NCBI RefSeq assembly: GCF_021605415.1
Contig: NZ_WKEQ01000014.1
Coordinates: forward strand, 62,001 to 126,000
DNA: 64,000 nt
Direction of reading: 5' to 3'
Origin: Pseudomonas syringae
GTDB taxonomy: Bacteria; Pseudomonadota; Gammaproteobacteria; Pseudomonadales; Pseudomonadaceae
Below, one piece after another: positions 8,407-16,228 of this stretch (position 1 is its first letter; every line of letters begins with the position of its first letter). The notes under the pieces were generated by a model that searched no databases, had not been told where the DNA came from, and saw only the letters and a list, made by a program, of their open reading frames with translations. The translations under genes and the position numbers were made by a program.

Positions 8407-9464
8407 TGTGGACTTACATACTGCGGCGGCTGCTGCTGATCATCCCGACGCTGGTCATCATTCTGCTGGTGAACTTCGTCATCATCCAGGCCGCACCGGG
8501 TGGCCCGGTCGAGCAGGCCATCGCGCACCTGCAAGGCATCGGTGGCGCCAGTGTCGGCGGCGGATCCGGTGAAACCATGAGCACGTCGCGGGCGAGCCGT
8601 GGTCTCGATCCGCAACTGATCAAGGACATCGAAAAACAGTATGGCTTCGACAAACCGGCTCACGAACGCCTATGGCTGATGCTGAAGAATTACGCGCAAC
8701 TGGACTTCGGCAAGAGTTTCTTTCGCGGTGCCACGGTGACGGATCTGATCCTGGAAAAAATGCCGGTGACCATTTCCCTCGGTCTCTGGGCGACGCTGAT
8801 CACCTATCTAGTCTCGATCCCGCTGGGCATCCGCAAAGCCGTGCACCACGGCAGTCATTTCGACATCTGGAGCAGCACGGCGATCATCATCGGCTATGCG
8901 ATGCCGGCGTTTCTGTTCGCGATGTTTCTGATCGTGGTGTTTGCCGGCGGCACGTCGCTGAACTGGTTTCCTGTGCGAGGTCTGGTCTCGGACAACTTCG
9001 AATCCCTCTCGACGCTTGGCAAGATCACCGACTATTTCTGGCATCTGGTGCTGCCAGTTACCGCACTGGTGATCGGCGGCTTCGCCACCCTGACCATCCT
9101 CACGAAGAACTCGTTCCTCAATGAAATCACCCGCCAATACGTGGTGACTGCCCGCGCCAAGGGTATGAGCGAACGTCGCGTGTTGTACGGCCATGTGTTC
9201 CGCAATGCGATGTTGCTGGTGGTGTCGGGGATTCCGCAGGCATTCATCAGCGTGTTCTTTGCCGGTTCGCTGCTGATCGAAGTGATCTTTTCCCTCGACG
9301 GTCTCGGCCGCATGAGTTACGAAGCCGCCGTCTCCCGCGACTATCCGGTGGTATTCGGCTCGCTGTTCATCTTCACGCTGTTTGGCCTGCTGATAAAACT
9401 GGTCGGTGACCTTTGCTACACCCTGGTCGATCCGCGCATCGATTTCGCTGCGAGGAACGCCTGA
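8406..9464 (+). CDS. yejB: Peptide ABC transporter permease YejB
   Basis: A 352-residue inner-membrane permease. The N-terminal helix ([21 protein letters not shown]) is typical of the OppB/DppB branch, and about five more hydrophobic segments follow. The EAA-type loop is seen as [29 protein letters not shown], which contacts the ATPase. Compared with DppB there is an insertion near residues 35-70 rich in Gly/Ser ([19 protein letters not shown]), characteristic of YejB. The start ATG shares its A with the yejA stop (TGATG), so translation is coupled. It pairs with YejE to form the channel. Confidence 0.92.
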   Translation: MWTYILRRLLLIIPTLVIILLVNFVIIQAAPGGPVEQAIAHLQGIGGASVGGGSGETMSTSRASRGLDPQLIKDIEKQYGFDKPAHERLWLMLKNYAQLDFGKSFFRGATVTDLILEKMPVTISLGLWATLITYLVSIPLGIRKAVHHGSHFDIWSSTAIIIGYAMPAFLFAMFLIVVFAGGTSLNWFPVRGLVSDNFESLSTLGKITDYFWHLVLPVTALVIGGFATLTILTKNSFLNEITRQYVVTARAKGMSERRVLYGHVFRNAMLLVVSGIPQAFISVFFAGSLLIEVIFSLDGLGRMSYEAAVSRDYPVVFGSLFIFTLFGLLIKLVGDLCYTLVDPRIDFAARNA

Positions 9465-10486
9465 TGTTCAAGTTCTCGCCGCTGGGCCGTCGCCGCTTCG
9501 AACGCTTCAAGAAAAACCGTCGGGGCTGGTGGTCGTTGTGGCTGTTTATTGGCCTGTTCGCCCTGACGCTCGGCGGCGAACTGATCGCCAATGACAAACC
9601 GCTCGTCGTGAGTTTTCAGGATGAATTGTATTTCCCTGTGTTCAAGCGCCATACCGAGCAGGAATTTGGCGGGGAGTTACCATTCCAGGCCGATTACCGC
9701 AGCGATTATGTGCAGAATCTGATTCGCAAGGCCGGTGGCTGGATGCTGTTCCCGCCGATTCCGTTCAGCGATGACACGCCCAATTACGACCTCAACAAAC
9801 CGGCGCCCAGTCCGCCATCGTCCGTCAACTGGCTGGGCACTGATGATCAGGCGCGAGATGTGCTGGCACGGGTCATTTTCGGCGCGCGGGTGTCGATTCT
9901 GTTCGCCCTGATGCTGACGTTTGTCAGCGCGCTGATCGGCATCGCCGCCGGTGCATTGCAAGGCTATTACGGCGGCTGGGTCGACCTGATCGGTCAGCGC
10001 CTGCTGGAAGTCTGGTCAGGGTTGCCGGTGCTGTATCTGCTGATCATCCTGTCGGGCTTCGTCGAGCCAAATTTCTGGTGGCTGCTGGGGATCATGGCGC
10101 TGTTTTCGTGGCTGGCGCTGGTGGATGTCGTGCGCGCCGAGTTTCTGCGCGGCCGCAATCTCGAATACGTCAAAGCCGCGCGGGCATTGGGCCTGACCGA
10201 CCGCAAAGTGATTTTCCGGCACATCTTGCCCAACGCCATGAACGCCACATTGAGTTATCTGCCGTTCATTTTGACCGGCGCCATTTCCACCCTCACCGCG
10301 TTGGATTTCCTTGGTTTCGGCATGCCCGCCGGCAGTGCTTCGCTCGGCGAGCTGATTGGCCAGGGCAAGCAGAATCTTCAAGCGCCATGGCTCGGCCTGA
10401 CGGCGTTCTTCACCCTGGCGCTGATTCTTTCCTTACTGGTGTTCATTGGCGAAGCCTTGCGCGACGCCTTTGATCCGCGCTCATGA
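9464..10486 (+). CDS. yejE: Peptide ABC transporter permease YejE
   Basis: A 340-residue permease of the OppC/DppC branch. It opens [21 protein letters not shown], then a membrane helix, then a long periplasmic segment typical of YejE (LYFPVFKRHTEQEFGGELPF, and later a stretch ending WLGTDDQARDVLARVIFGAR). The EAA loop is AEFLRGRNLEYVKAARALGLTDRKVIFRHILPN. The start overlaps the yejB stop by one base (TGATG). Together with YejB it forms the transmembrane pore of the importer. Confidence 0.92.
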   Translation: MFKFSPLGRRRFERFKKNRRGWWSLWLFIGLFALTLGGELIANDKPLVVSFQDELYFPVFKRHTEQEFGGELPFQADYRSDYVQNLIRKAGGWMLFPPIPFSDDTPNYDLNKPAPSPPSSVNWLGTDDQARDVLARVIFGARVSILFALMLTFVSALIGIAAGALQGYYGGWVDLIGQRLLEVWSGLPVLYLLIILSGFVEPNFWWLLGIMALFSWLALVDVVRAEFLRGRNLEYVKAARALGLTDRKVIFRHILPNAMNATLSYLPFILTGAISTLTALDFLGFGMPAGSASLGELIGQGKQNLQAPWLGLTAFFTLALILSLLVFIGEALRDAFDPRS

Positions 10487-12072
10487 ACGGACAAGCCATG
10501 ACCGAGAACCTCATCGAAATCCGCGACCTGAGTGTCGCCTTCAACGGTCACCCCGTGGTGCGCAATCTGTGCCTGGACATTCATCCGGGCGAGTGTCTGG
10601 CGCTGGTGGGCGAATCGGGATCCGGCAAATCGGTGACCGCGCATTCGATCCTGCAATTGCTGCCCGAGGGCGAGAGCCAGACCACGGGAAGCATCCGTTA
10701 CCGTGGCCAGGAACTGGTCGGCGCCGATCCAAAGGCGTTGCGCGAACTGCGTGGCAACCGCATCGCGATGATCTTCCAGGAGCCGATGACGTCGCTCAAT
10801 CCGCTACATACCATCGCCAAGCAGATCGGCGAAACGCTGCTCCTGCATCGCGGGCTCGGCGGTAAAGCTGCACAAGAACGTACCCTCGAACTGCTCGAAC
10901 TAGTCGGCATCCAGAAACCCAAAGAGCGCCTCAAGGCTTATCCTCATCAACTTTCCGGCGGCCAGCGGCAACGGGTGATGATCGCCATGGCGCTGGCGTG
11001 CGAACCGGAATTGTTGATTGCCGACGAGCCAACCACCGCACTGGACGTCACCGTGCAGCGCAAGATTCTGCTGCTGCTCAAATCCCTGCAGCAACGCCTC
11101 GGCATGTCGTTGCTGCTGATCAGTCACGACCTCAATCTGGTGCGCAGCATCGCCCAGCGTGTGTGTGTGATGAAGTCCGGTGAAATCGTTGAACAGGCGC
11201 CGTGCGAAACGCTGTTCACCGAACCGAAGCACCCTTATAGCTGTGTGCTGCTCAATGCCGAACCGGAAGGCGAAGCACTGCCTCGGGACGATCGTGAGAA
11301 CGTGCTCGAAGTTGACAATTTACGCGTGGATTTCGTAGTCGGTGGCGGCTTGTTCCAGCGCAAGCAATTACTGCGGGCAGTAGACGGCATCAGCCTGAAT
11401 ATCCAGCGTGGCAAGACCCTTGGGATCGTCGGCGAGTCCGGTTCGGGCAAGTCGACGCTGGGCCAAGCAATCCTGCGCTTGCTCGACTCCGAAGGCAGTA
11501 TCCGCTTTCAGGGCGAACCATTGGATGGCCTCAACCAGAAGCAATTGCGCCCATGGCGGCGGCAGATGCAGGTGGTGTTTCAGGATCCGTTCGGCAGCCT
11601 CAGCCCGAGGATGTCGGTCGCGCAAATCATCAGCGAAGGCCTGGAAGTGCACTTTCAATGCACGACCGAAGAATGCAACGCCCAAGTGATTCAAGTCCTG
11701 AAGGAAGTCGGTCTTGACCCTGACAGCCGACACCGCTATCCCCACGAGTTTTCCGGTGGCCAGCGTCAACGCATCGCCATCGCCCGAGCCCTGGTGTTGA
11801 AACCGGCGCTGATCCTGCTTGATGAACCGACCTCGGCGCTCGATCGCACGGTGCAGAAACAAGTGGTCGCCCTGCTCCGCCAGCTTCAGGAAAAACACGG
11901 GCTGACCTACCTGTTCATCAGCCACGACCTGGCCGTGGTGCGCGCCCTGGCCCACGACATGATTGTGATCAAAGACGGCAAAGTGGTCGAACAAGGTGCC
12001 AGCCACAACGTATTCGAGGCGCCGCAGCACCCGTACACCAAAGAGCTGTTGGCGGCGGCGCATCCGGGGTAG
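10483..12072 (+). CDS. yejF: Peptide ABC transporter, fused double ATP-binding protein YejF
   Basis: A 529-residue protein with two complete ABC ATPase domains in tandem. Domain 1 (about 5-265) has Walker A GESGSGKS, signature LSGGQRQR and Walker [13 protein letters not shown]. Domain 2 (about 275-525) has [17 protein letters not shown] and [12 protein letters not shown]. Each carries a conserved switch histidine (LLISHDL; LFISHDL). It energises import through YejB/YejE. The ATG at 10483 overlaps the yejE stop (ATGA); the ATG at 10498 ([12 protein letters not shown]) matches the start of E. coli YejF and may be the true one. It is the last gene of the operon; a hairpin-forming repeat follows. 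Confidence 0.93.
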   Translation: MNGQAMTENLIEIRDLSVAFNGHPVVRNLCLDIHPGECLALVGESGSGKSVTAHSILQLLPEGESQTTGSIRYRGQELVGADPKALRELRGNRIAMIFQEPMTSLNPLHTIAKQIGETLLLHRGLGGKAAQERTLELLELVGIQKPKERLKAYPHQLSGGQRQRVMIAMALACEPELLIADEPTTALDVTVQRKILLLLKSLQQRLGMSLLLISHDLNLVRSIAQRVCVMKSGEIVEQAPCETLFTEPKHPYSCVLLNAEPEGEALPRDDRENVLEVDNLRVDFVVGGGLFQRKQLLRAVDGISLNIQRGKTLGIVGESGSGKSTLGQAILRLLDSEGSIRFQGEPLDGLNQKQLRPWRRQMQVVFQDPFGSLSPRMSVAQIISEGLEVHFQCTTEECNAQVIQVLKEVGLDPDSRHRYPHEFSGGQRQRIAIARALVLKPALILLDEPTSALDRTVQKQVVALLRQLQEKHGLTYLFISHDLAVVRALAHDMIVIKDGKVVEQGASHNVFEAPQHPYTKELLAAAHPG

Positions 12073-12098
12073 GCATACTGCGCGTAATGATTCAAAAC

Positions 12099-12182
12099 CG
12101 TGTCGCGGCCTTCGCGGGCAAGCCCGGCTTCCACAGGGACCTCCTCTTCCCTGTAGGAGCTGCCGCAGGCTCGGGCCGCGTT
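12099..12182. repeat. REP-like hairpin element downstream of yejF
   Basis: An imperfect long inverted repeat: CGCGGCC near the left end pairs with GGCCGCG near the right end, and CACAGGG with CCCTGTAG inside. The sequence TTCGCGGGCAAGCCCGGC is a familiar Pseudomonas REP motif. It probably also ends yejF transcription. Confidence 0.6.
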
Positions 12183-12225
12183 CGGACGATCTTTTGACCT
12201 TGAATTCGACCCTGGATGCTTGCCA

Positions 12226-13641
12226 ATGAACACCACCGAAAGCCTCAAGGACTACCAACGGGTTCGCACGCTGGCGATCCGTTCGCTGTTCGAGATCATC
12301 GAGCAATCGAGTGAAGGCACGGTCATTGTCGATCGCGACGCCAATATCGTCTGGATGAACGAGCGCTATGCCCGGCGTTTTGGCCTGGATAACGCCGCAG
12401 GCGCCATCGGCAAGCCTTGCGAAAGCGTCATCCCCGGCAGCCTGTTGCGCGAAGTCGTGCGCACTGGCCGGCCGATCCTGCTGGATATGCAGGACACCCC
12501 CAAAGAGCCACTGGTGGTGATGCGCCTGCCGATTCATGACGACGCCGGCGCCGTGATCGGCGCCATCGGCTTCGCCCTGTTCGACGAGTTGCGCTCCCTG
12601 TCACCCATGCTCAAGCGTTACCTGAGCATGCAGGAAGAATTGGCCTCGACCCGCTCCCTGTTGCGCGCTCGCCAGACCAAATACAACTTCGCGCACTTCA
12701 TCGGCACCAGCGCCGCGAGCCTGGAAGTCAAACGCCGCGCTCGCCGTAGCGCCAGCGCCGACTCTCCAGTGTTGCTGCTCGGCGAGACCGGCACCGGCAA
12801 AGAACTGCTCGCCCAGGCCATCCATGGCGCGTCGCCCCGAGCGCACAAGGCGTTCGTCAGCATCAACAGCGCCGCCATTCCCGAGGCGTTGCTGGAAGCA
12901 GAATTTTTCGGCACGGCACCGGGCGCGTTTACCGGCGCCGACCGCAAGGGCCGCACCGGCAAGCTGCAAATCGCTCAGGGCGGCACGTTGTTTCTCGACG
13001 AAATCGGCGACATGCCCCTGCCGTTGCAGAGCAAGTTGCTGCGGGTGTTGCAGGAGAAAGAGTTCGAACCGGTGGGCTCCAACGAAGTGATCCAGAGCGA
13101 TGTGCGGGTCATCGCCGCCACGTCCACCGACCTTGAAGCGGCGATCAAGCGTGGCGAATTCCGCGCCGATTTGTACTACCGACTCAATGTATTGCCGATC
13201 CAGGTGCCGCCATTGCGTGAGCGCCTGGACGATCTGCCGGCGCTCAGTGAAGCGATCCTCGAAGAACTGCGCAGCCAGCATGAACTGGCTCGGCCAGCAC
13301 TGGATCTGCTGGGGCAGCACGCCTGGCCGGGGAATATTCGCGAACTGCGCAACGTCCTGGAGCGCGCCGCGCTGCTCAGTGATGACGTGATGCTGACGGC
13401 GGAGGATATACGCGCGGCGATCGGGACGTTTTTGCCGGTGGAACGGTTGCCTGTGCCAATGTCTGAGCCCGTGGCGCACGAGACTTTCAGCGAGGCGCGG
13501 GAACGCTTTGACCGGCAATTGATTCAGGCGACGCTTGCGCAATGTGGGGGGAAAGTGATCGAAGCGGCGCAGCGGTTGGGGCTTGGGCGGTCGACGCTCT
13601 ACAAGAAAATGGTGGCATTGGGGATTGCTGAGTCTCAATAG
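12226..13641 (+). CDS. hbcR: Sigma-54-dependent activator of hydroxybutyrate use (HbcR-like)
   Basis: A 471-residue bacterial enhancer-binding protein. Residues 20-125 form a PAS-like sensor (IEQSSEGTVIVDRDANIVWM). The AAA+ domain spans about 155-390 with Walker A GETGTGKE (186-193), the sigma-54-contacting GAFTGA loop (233-238), Walker B TLFLDEIGD and the arginine-finger region FRADLYYRLNVLPI. A Fis-type helix-turn-helix ends the protein (VIEAAQRLGLGRSTLYKKM). The ATG at 12226 is preferred over a TTG six bases earlier. It lies directly upstream of a permease, 3-hydroxybutyrate dehydrogenase and acetoacetyl-CoA synthetase, matching the P. aeruginosa HbcR locus (PA2005 region). A canonical sigma-54 promoter precedes the permease gene. 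The effector is inferred, not seen. Confidence 0.85.
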   Translation: MNTTESLKDYQRVRTLAIRSLFEIIEQSSEGTVIVDRDANIVWMNERYARRFGLDNAAGAIGKPCESVIPGSLLREVVRTGRPILLDMQDTPKEPLVVMRLPIHDDAGAVIGAIGFALFDELRSLSPMLKRYLSMQEELASTRSLLRARQTKYNFAHFIGTSAASLEVKRRARRSASADSPVLLLGETGTGKELLAQAIHGASPRAHKAFVSINSAAIPEALLEAEFFGTAPGAFTGADRKGRTGKLQIAQGGTLFLDEIGDMPLPLQSKLLRVLQEKEFEPVGSNEVIQSDVRVIAATSTDLEAAIKRGEFRADLYYRLNVLPIQVPPLRERLDDLPALSEAILEELRSQHELARPALDLLGQHAWPGNIRELRNVLERAALLSDDVMLTAEDIRAAIGTFLPVERLPVPMSEPVAHETFSEARERFDRQLIQATLAQCGGKVIEAAQRLGLGRSTLYKKMVALGIAESQ

Positions 13642-13656
13642 CGAGACTCCAATCCC
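13621..13656. terminator. Hairpin at the end of the hbcR-like gene
   Basis: GGGATTG-CT-GAGTCTC pairs with GAGACTC-CAATCCC around the loop AATAGC, that is 14 paired bases with a two-base bulge overlapping the stop codon. The T-run (TTTTTT) comes 13 bases later, so termination is uncertain. The inner TCTC-N6-GAGA resembles the dyad at 13771-13784. Confidence 0.5.
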
Positions 13657-13680
13657 GACTTATAGAAACATTTTTTAAGG

Positions 13681-13757
13681 TCAAAAGACCGCAGCCTTCG
13701 GCAGCGCAGGTGGATTCGCGTTTACTTTGCAGGAGCTGTCGCAGGCTGCGATCTTTT
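13681..13757. repeat. Imperfect inverted repeat (REP-like) upstream of the GntP gene
   Basis: AAAAGACCGCAGCCTTCGGCAGC at the left end (only four mismatches) is matched by GCTGTCGCAGGCTGCGATCTTTT at the right end. This CGCAGCCT/AGGCTGCG type of palindrome recurs in intergenic DNA of Pseudomonas. Confidence 0.6.
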
Positions 13758-13770
13758 CATCCGCAAAAAA

Positions 13771-13784
13771 TCTCAAATAAGAGA
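13771..13784. promoter_or_regulatory. Candidate binding dyad for the sigma-54 activator
   Basis: TCTCAAATAAGAGA is an interrupted palindrome (TCTC-N6-GAGA) centred about 97 bases before the predicted transcription start of the sigma-54 promoter. That is a normal distance for an enhancer site. A second TCTC-N6-GAGA copy lies at 13633-13646. Assignment to the adjacent HbcR-like activator is inference. Confidence 0.4.
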
Positions 13785-13848
13785 CATATTATTACTGCAA
13801 AACTCGCAGCACTAAACTAACACTATATAAATCAATCACTTAAACACT

Positions 13849-13864
13849 TGGCACGCATCTCGCT
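13849..13864 (+). promoter_or_regulatory. Sigma-54 (RpoN) promoter of the hydroxybutyrate operon
   Basis: TGGCACGCATCTCGCT matches the -24/-12 consensus TGGCAC-N5-TTGCW with one mismatch. It keeps the invariant GG and GC exactly ten bases apart. It lies 56 bases before the GntP start and just downstream of a sigma-54 activator gene, which strongly supports it. Confidence 0.8.
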
Positions 13865-13920
13865 ATCCCTCCCGCCTACACCCGTTCCATCACAAAAATA
13901 ACAATCTCTGGAGACACACC

Positions 13921-15312
13921 ATGAGTGTGATCATTGCCTTGGCAGCCCTCGCGCTGTTGATGCTCGCCGCCTATCGCGGCTACAGCGTCATCCTGTTTGC
14001 CCCGATTGCCGCCCTCGGCGCTGTGCTGCTTACCGACCCTTCCGCTGTCGCGCCCGCCTTCACGGGCGTATTCATGGAGAAAATGGTCGGTTTCATCAAA
14101 CTGTACTTTCCGGTGTTCCTGCTCGGCGCCGTGTTCGGCAAGCTGATTGAGCTGTCGGGTTTCTCACGTTCAATCGTTGCGGCGGCGATTCGCCTGCTCG
14201 GTACGCGCCAAGCGATGCTGGTGATCGTCCTTGTCTGCGCCCTGCTCACTTACGGCGGCGTGTCGCTGTTTGTGGTGGTATTCGCGGTTTATCCGTTCGC
14301 CGCCGAGATGTTCCGCCAGAGCAACATTCCCAAACGGTTGATTCCGGCGACGATTGCGCTCGGTGCATTCTCGTTCACCATGGACGCCCTGCCCGGCACG
14401 CCACAGATCCAGAACATCATCCCCAGCACTTTTTTCAACACCACCGCCTGGGCGGCGCCCTGGCTGGGCGTGATCGGTACGATCTTCGTGTTTTGCGCCG
14501 GCATGCTGTTCCTCCAGCGCCAGCGCAATAAGGCGCAGCGTGCGGGCGAAGGCTACGGCACCGAACTGCGCAACGAGCCGGAAACCGCCGAAGACCTCAC
14601 GCTGCCCAACCCGTGGATCGCCCTCTCGCCGTTGCTGGCCGTGGGCATCATGAACTTGCTGTTCACCCAGTGGATTCCGCAGTGGTACGGCAAGACCCAC
14701 AGCCTCGCGCTGCCGGGCATGACCACGCCGGTTACCACGGAAATCGCCAAGCTCACGGCCATCTGGGCTGTTCAGGCAGCGCTGCTGGTCGGCATCCTCA
14801 TGGTGCTGGCGTTCGGTTTCCGGGCGATTCGCAGCAAGCTCGCGGAGGGCAGCAAAAGTGCCGTCAGCGGCGCGTTGCTGGCGGCGATGAACACGGCGTC
14901 GGAGTACGGCTTCGGCGCGGTGATCGCCTCCTTGCCGGGTTTTCTGGTCCTGGCCGACTGGCTCAAAGGCATTCCCGATCCGCTGGTCAATGAAGCGATC
15001 ACCGTCACGCTGCTGGCCGGCATCACCGGTTCCGCATCGGGCGGCATGAGCATCGCACTGGCGGCGATGTCCGAGCAGTTCATCAACGCGGCGAACGCCG
15101 CCAACATTCCATTGGAAGTGCTGCACCGCGTGGCCGCCATGGCCAGCGGCGGCATGGACACCCTGCCGCACAACGGCGCCGTCATTACCCTGCTCGCGGT
15201 CACCGGCCTGACCCATCGCGAAGCTTACAAAGATATTTTCTGTATTACGCTGATCAAGACCCTCGCGGTTTTCGTGGTCATCGCTACTTTCTACGCCACC
15301 GGCATTGTGTGA
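13921..15312 (+). CDS. GntP-family permease, probable 3-hydroxybutyrate transporter
   Basis: A 463-residue polytopic inner-membrane protein with about a dozen hydrophobic segments, of the GntP/CitM gluconate-type permease superfamily. Recognisable parts are FPVFLLGAVFGKLIELSGFS, GGVSLFVVVFAVYPFA, MDALPGTPQIQNIIPSTFF and ITGSASGGMSIALAAM. The GntP family moves small hydroxy-acids with protons. Because it is followed after 7 bp by 3-hydroxybutyrate dehydrogenase and sits behind an HbcR-like activator and sigma-54 promoter, D-3-hydroxybutyrate (or acetoacetate) is the likely substrate. The ATG has GGAG about nine bases upstream. Family secure, substrate inferred. Confidence 0.85.
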   Translation: MSVIIALAALALLMLAAYRGYSVILFAPIAALGAVLLTDPSAVAPAFTGVFMEKMVGFIKLYFPVFLLGAVFGKLIELSGFSRSIVAAAIRLLGTRQAMLVIVLVCALLTYGGVSLFVVVFAVYPFAAEMFRQSNIPKRLIPATIALGAFSFTMDALPGTPQIQNIIPSTFFNTTAWAAPWLGVIGTIFVFCAGMLFLQRQRNKAQRAGEGYGTELRNEPETAEDLTLPNPWIALSPLLAVGIMNLLFTQWIPQWYGKTHSLALPGMTTPVTTEIAKLTAIWAVQAALLVGILMVLAFGFRAIRSKLAEGSKSAVSGALLAAMNTASEYGFGAVIASLPGFLVLADWLKGIPDPLVNEAITVTLLAGITGSASGGMSIALAAMSEQFINAANAANIPLEVLHRVAAMASGGMDTLPHNGAVITLLAVTGLTHREAYKDIFCITLIKTLAVFVVIATFYATGIV

Positions 15313-15319
15313 GGTATTC

Positions 15320-16093
15320 ATGACGACTCTTTCGGGCAAGACCGCATTGGTCACCGGCTCCACCAGCGGCATCGGCTTGGGCATCGCGCTCGGCCTGGCC
15401 AAGGCTGGCGCCAACCTGATCCTCAATGGCTTCGGCGATGCGTCCGCCGTGATCAAGCAAGTGCAACAGTTCGGCGGCAAGGTCGGCCACCACCCCGCCG
15501 ACGTCAGCGACCCGGCGCAAATCGCCGAGATGATCACCTACGCCGAGCGTGAATTCGGTGGCGTCGATATCCTGGTCAACAACGCCGGCATCCAGCACGT
15601 TGCCGCCGTTGAAGATTTTCCGGTGGAGCGTTGGGATTCGATCATTGCGATCAACCTGTCTTCGGTTTTTCACAGCACGCGGTTGAGCCTGCCAGGCATG
15701 AAAGCCAAGGGCTGGGGACGGATCATCAACATCGCTTCGGTGCATGGCCAGGTCGGTTCGACCGGCAAAGCGGCCTACGTCGCCGCCAAGCATGGTGTCA
15801 TCGGGCTGACCAAAGTGGTCGGCCTGGAAACCGCTACCAGCAATGTCACCTGCAATGCAATCTGCCCAGGCTGGGTGCTGACGCCGCTGGTGCAAAAGCA
15901 GATCGATGATCGCATTGCCAGTGGCATCGATCCGCAGCAGGCGCAGCACGATTTGCTGGCCGAGAAACAGCCGTCGCTCGAGTTCGTCACGCCGGCGCAT
16001 CTGGGCGAACTGGTACAGTTTTTATGCAGCGAGGCCGGTAGCCAAGTGCGTGGCGCGGCGTGGAATATTGATGGCGGCTGGCTGGCACAATAA
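15320..16093 (+). CDS. bdhA: D-3-hydroxybutyrate dehydrogenase
   Basis: A 257-residue short-chain dehydrogenase that oxidises D-3-hydroxybutyrate to acetoacetate with NAD+. The Rossmann motif is TGSTSGIGLGIA (residues 12-23), the structural NNAG is NNAGIQHV, and the catalytic group is Ser in NIASVHGQVGS with YVAAK. Typical of bacterial BDH are the segment CNAICPGWVLTPLVQKQI and the C-terminal RGAAWNIDGGWLAQ. GAGG precedes the ATG by six bases. It is the second gene of the sigma-54-driven unit; a REPIN separates it from the acetoacetyl-CoA synthetase gene. Confidence 0.95.
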   Translation: MTTLSGKTALVTGSTSGIGLGIALGLAKAGANLILNGFGDASAVIKQVQQFGGKVGHHPADVSDPAQIAEMITYAEREFGGVDILVNNAGIQHVAAVEDFPVERWDSIIAINLSSVFHSTRLSLPGMKAKGWGRIINIASVHGQVGSTGKAAYVAAKHGVIGLTKVVGLETATSNVTCNAICPGWVLTPLVQKQIDDRIASGIDPQQAQHDLLAEKQPSLEFVTPAHLGELVQFLCSEAGSQVRGAAWNIDGGWLAQ

Positions 16094-16103
16094 AAATCCT
16101 CGG

Positions 16104-16190
16104 TGGGAGCGAGCCTGCTCGCGAAGACTGCGTATCAGTCGATTAGAGTGTCGAATGTGCCGACGGCTTCGCGAGCAGGCTCGCTCCTAC
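16104..16190. repeat. REPIN (paired inverted REP elements) between bdhA and aacS
   Basis: GGGAGCGAGCCTGCTCGCGAAG at the left and CTTCGCGAGCAGGCTCGCTCCTAC at the right form near-perfect inverted copies about 40 bases apart. The same pair, with a different spacer, lies inside cobN (39259-39346). Such units are non-autonomous elements mobilised by RAYT proteins in Pseudomonas; no RAYT gene is in this window. Confidence 0.85.
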
Positions 16191-16228
16191 AGGTTATCTG
16201 TGCACTTATAAGACAACGAGGCCATTCC

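Noticed and set aside
16104..16190. Short inverted repeats considered as a CRISPR-like array or transposon ends
   Set aside because: There are only two inverted arms, no regular spacers and no transposase; it fits a REPIN, which recurs elsewhere in the window.
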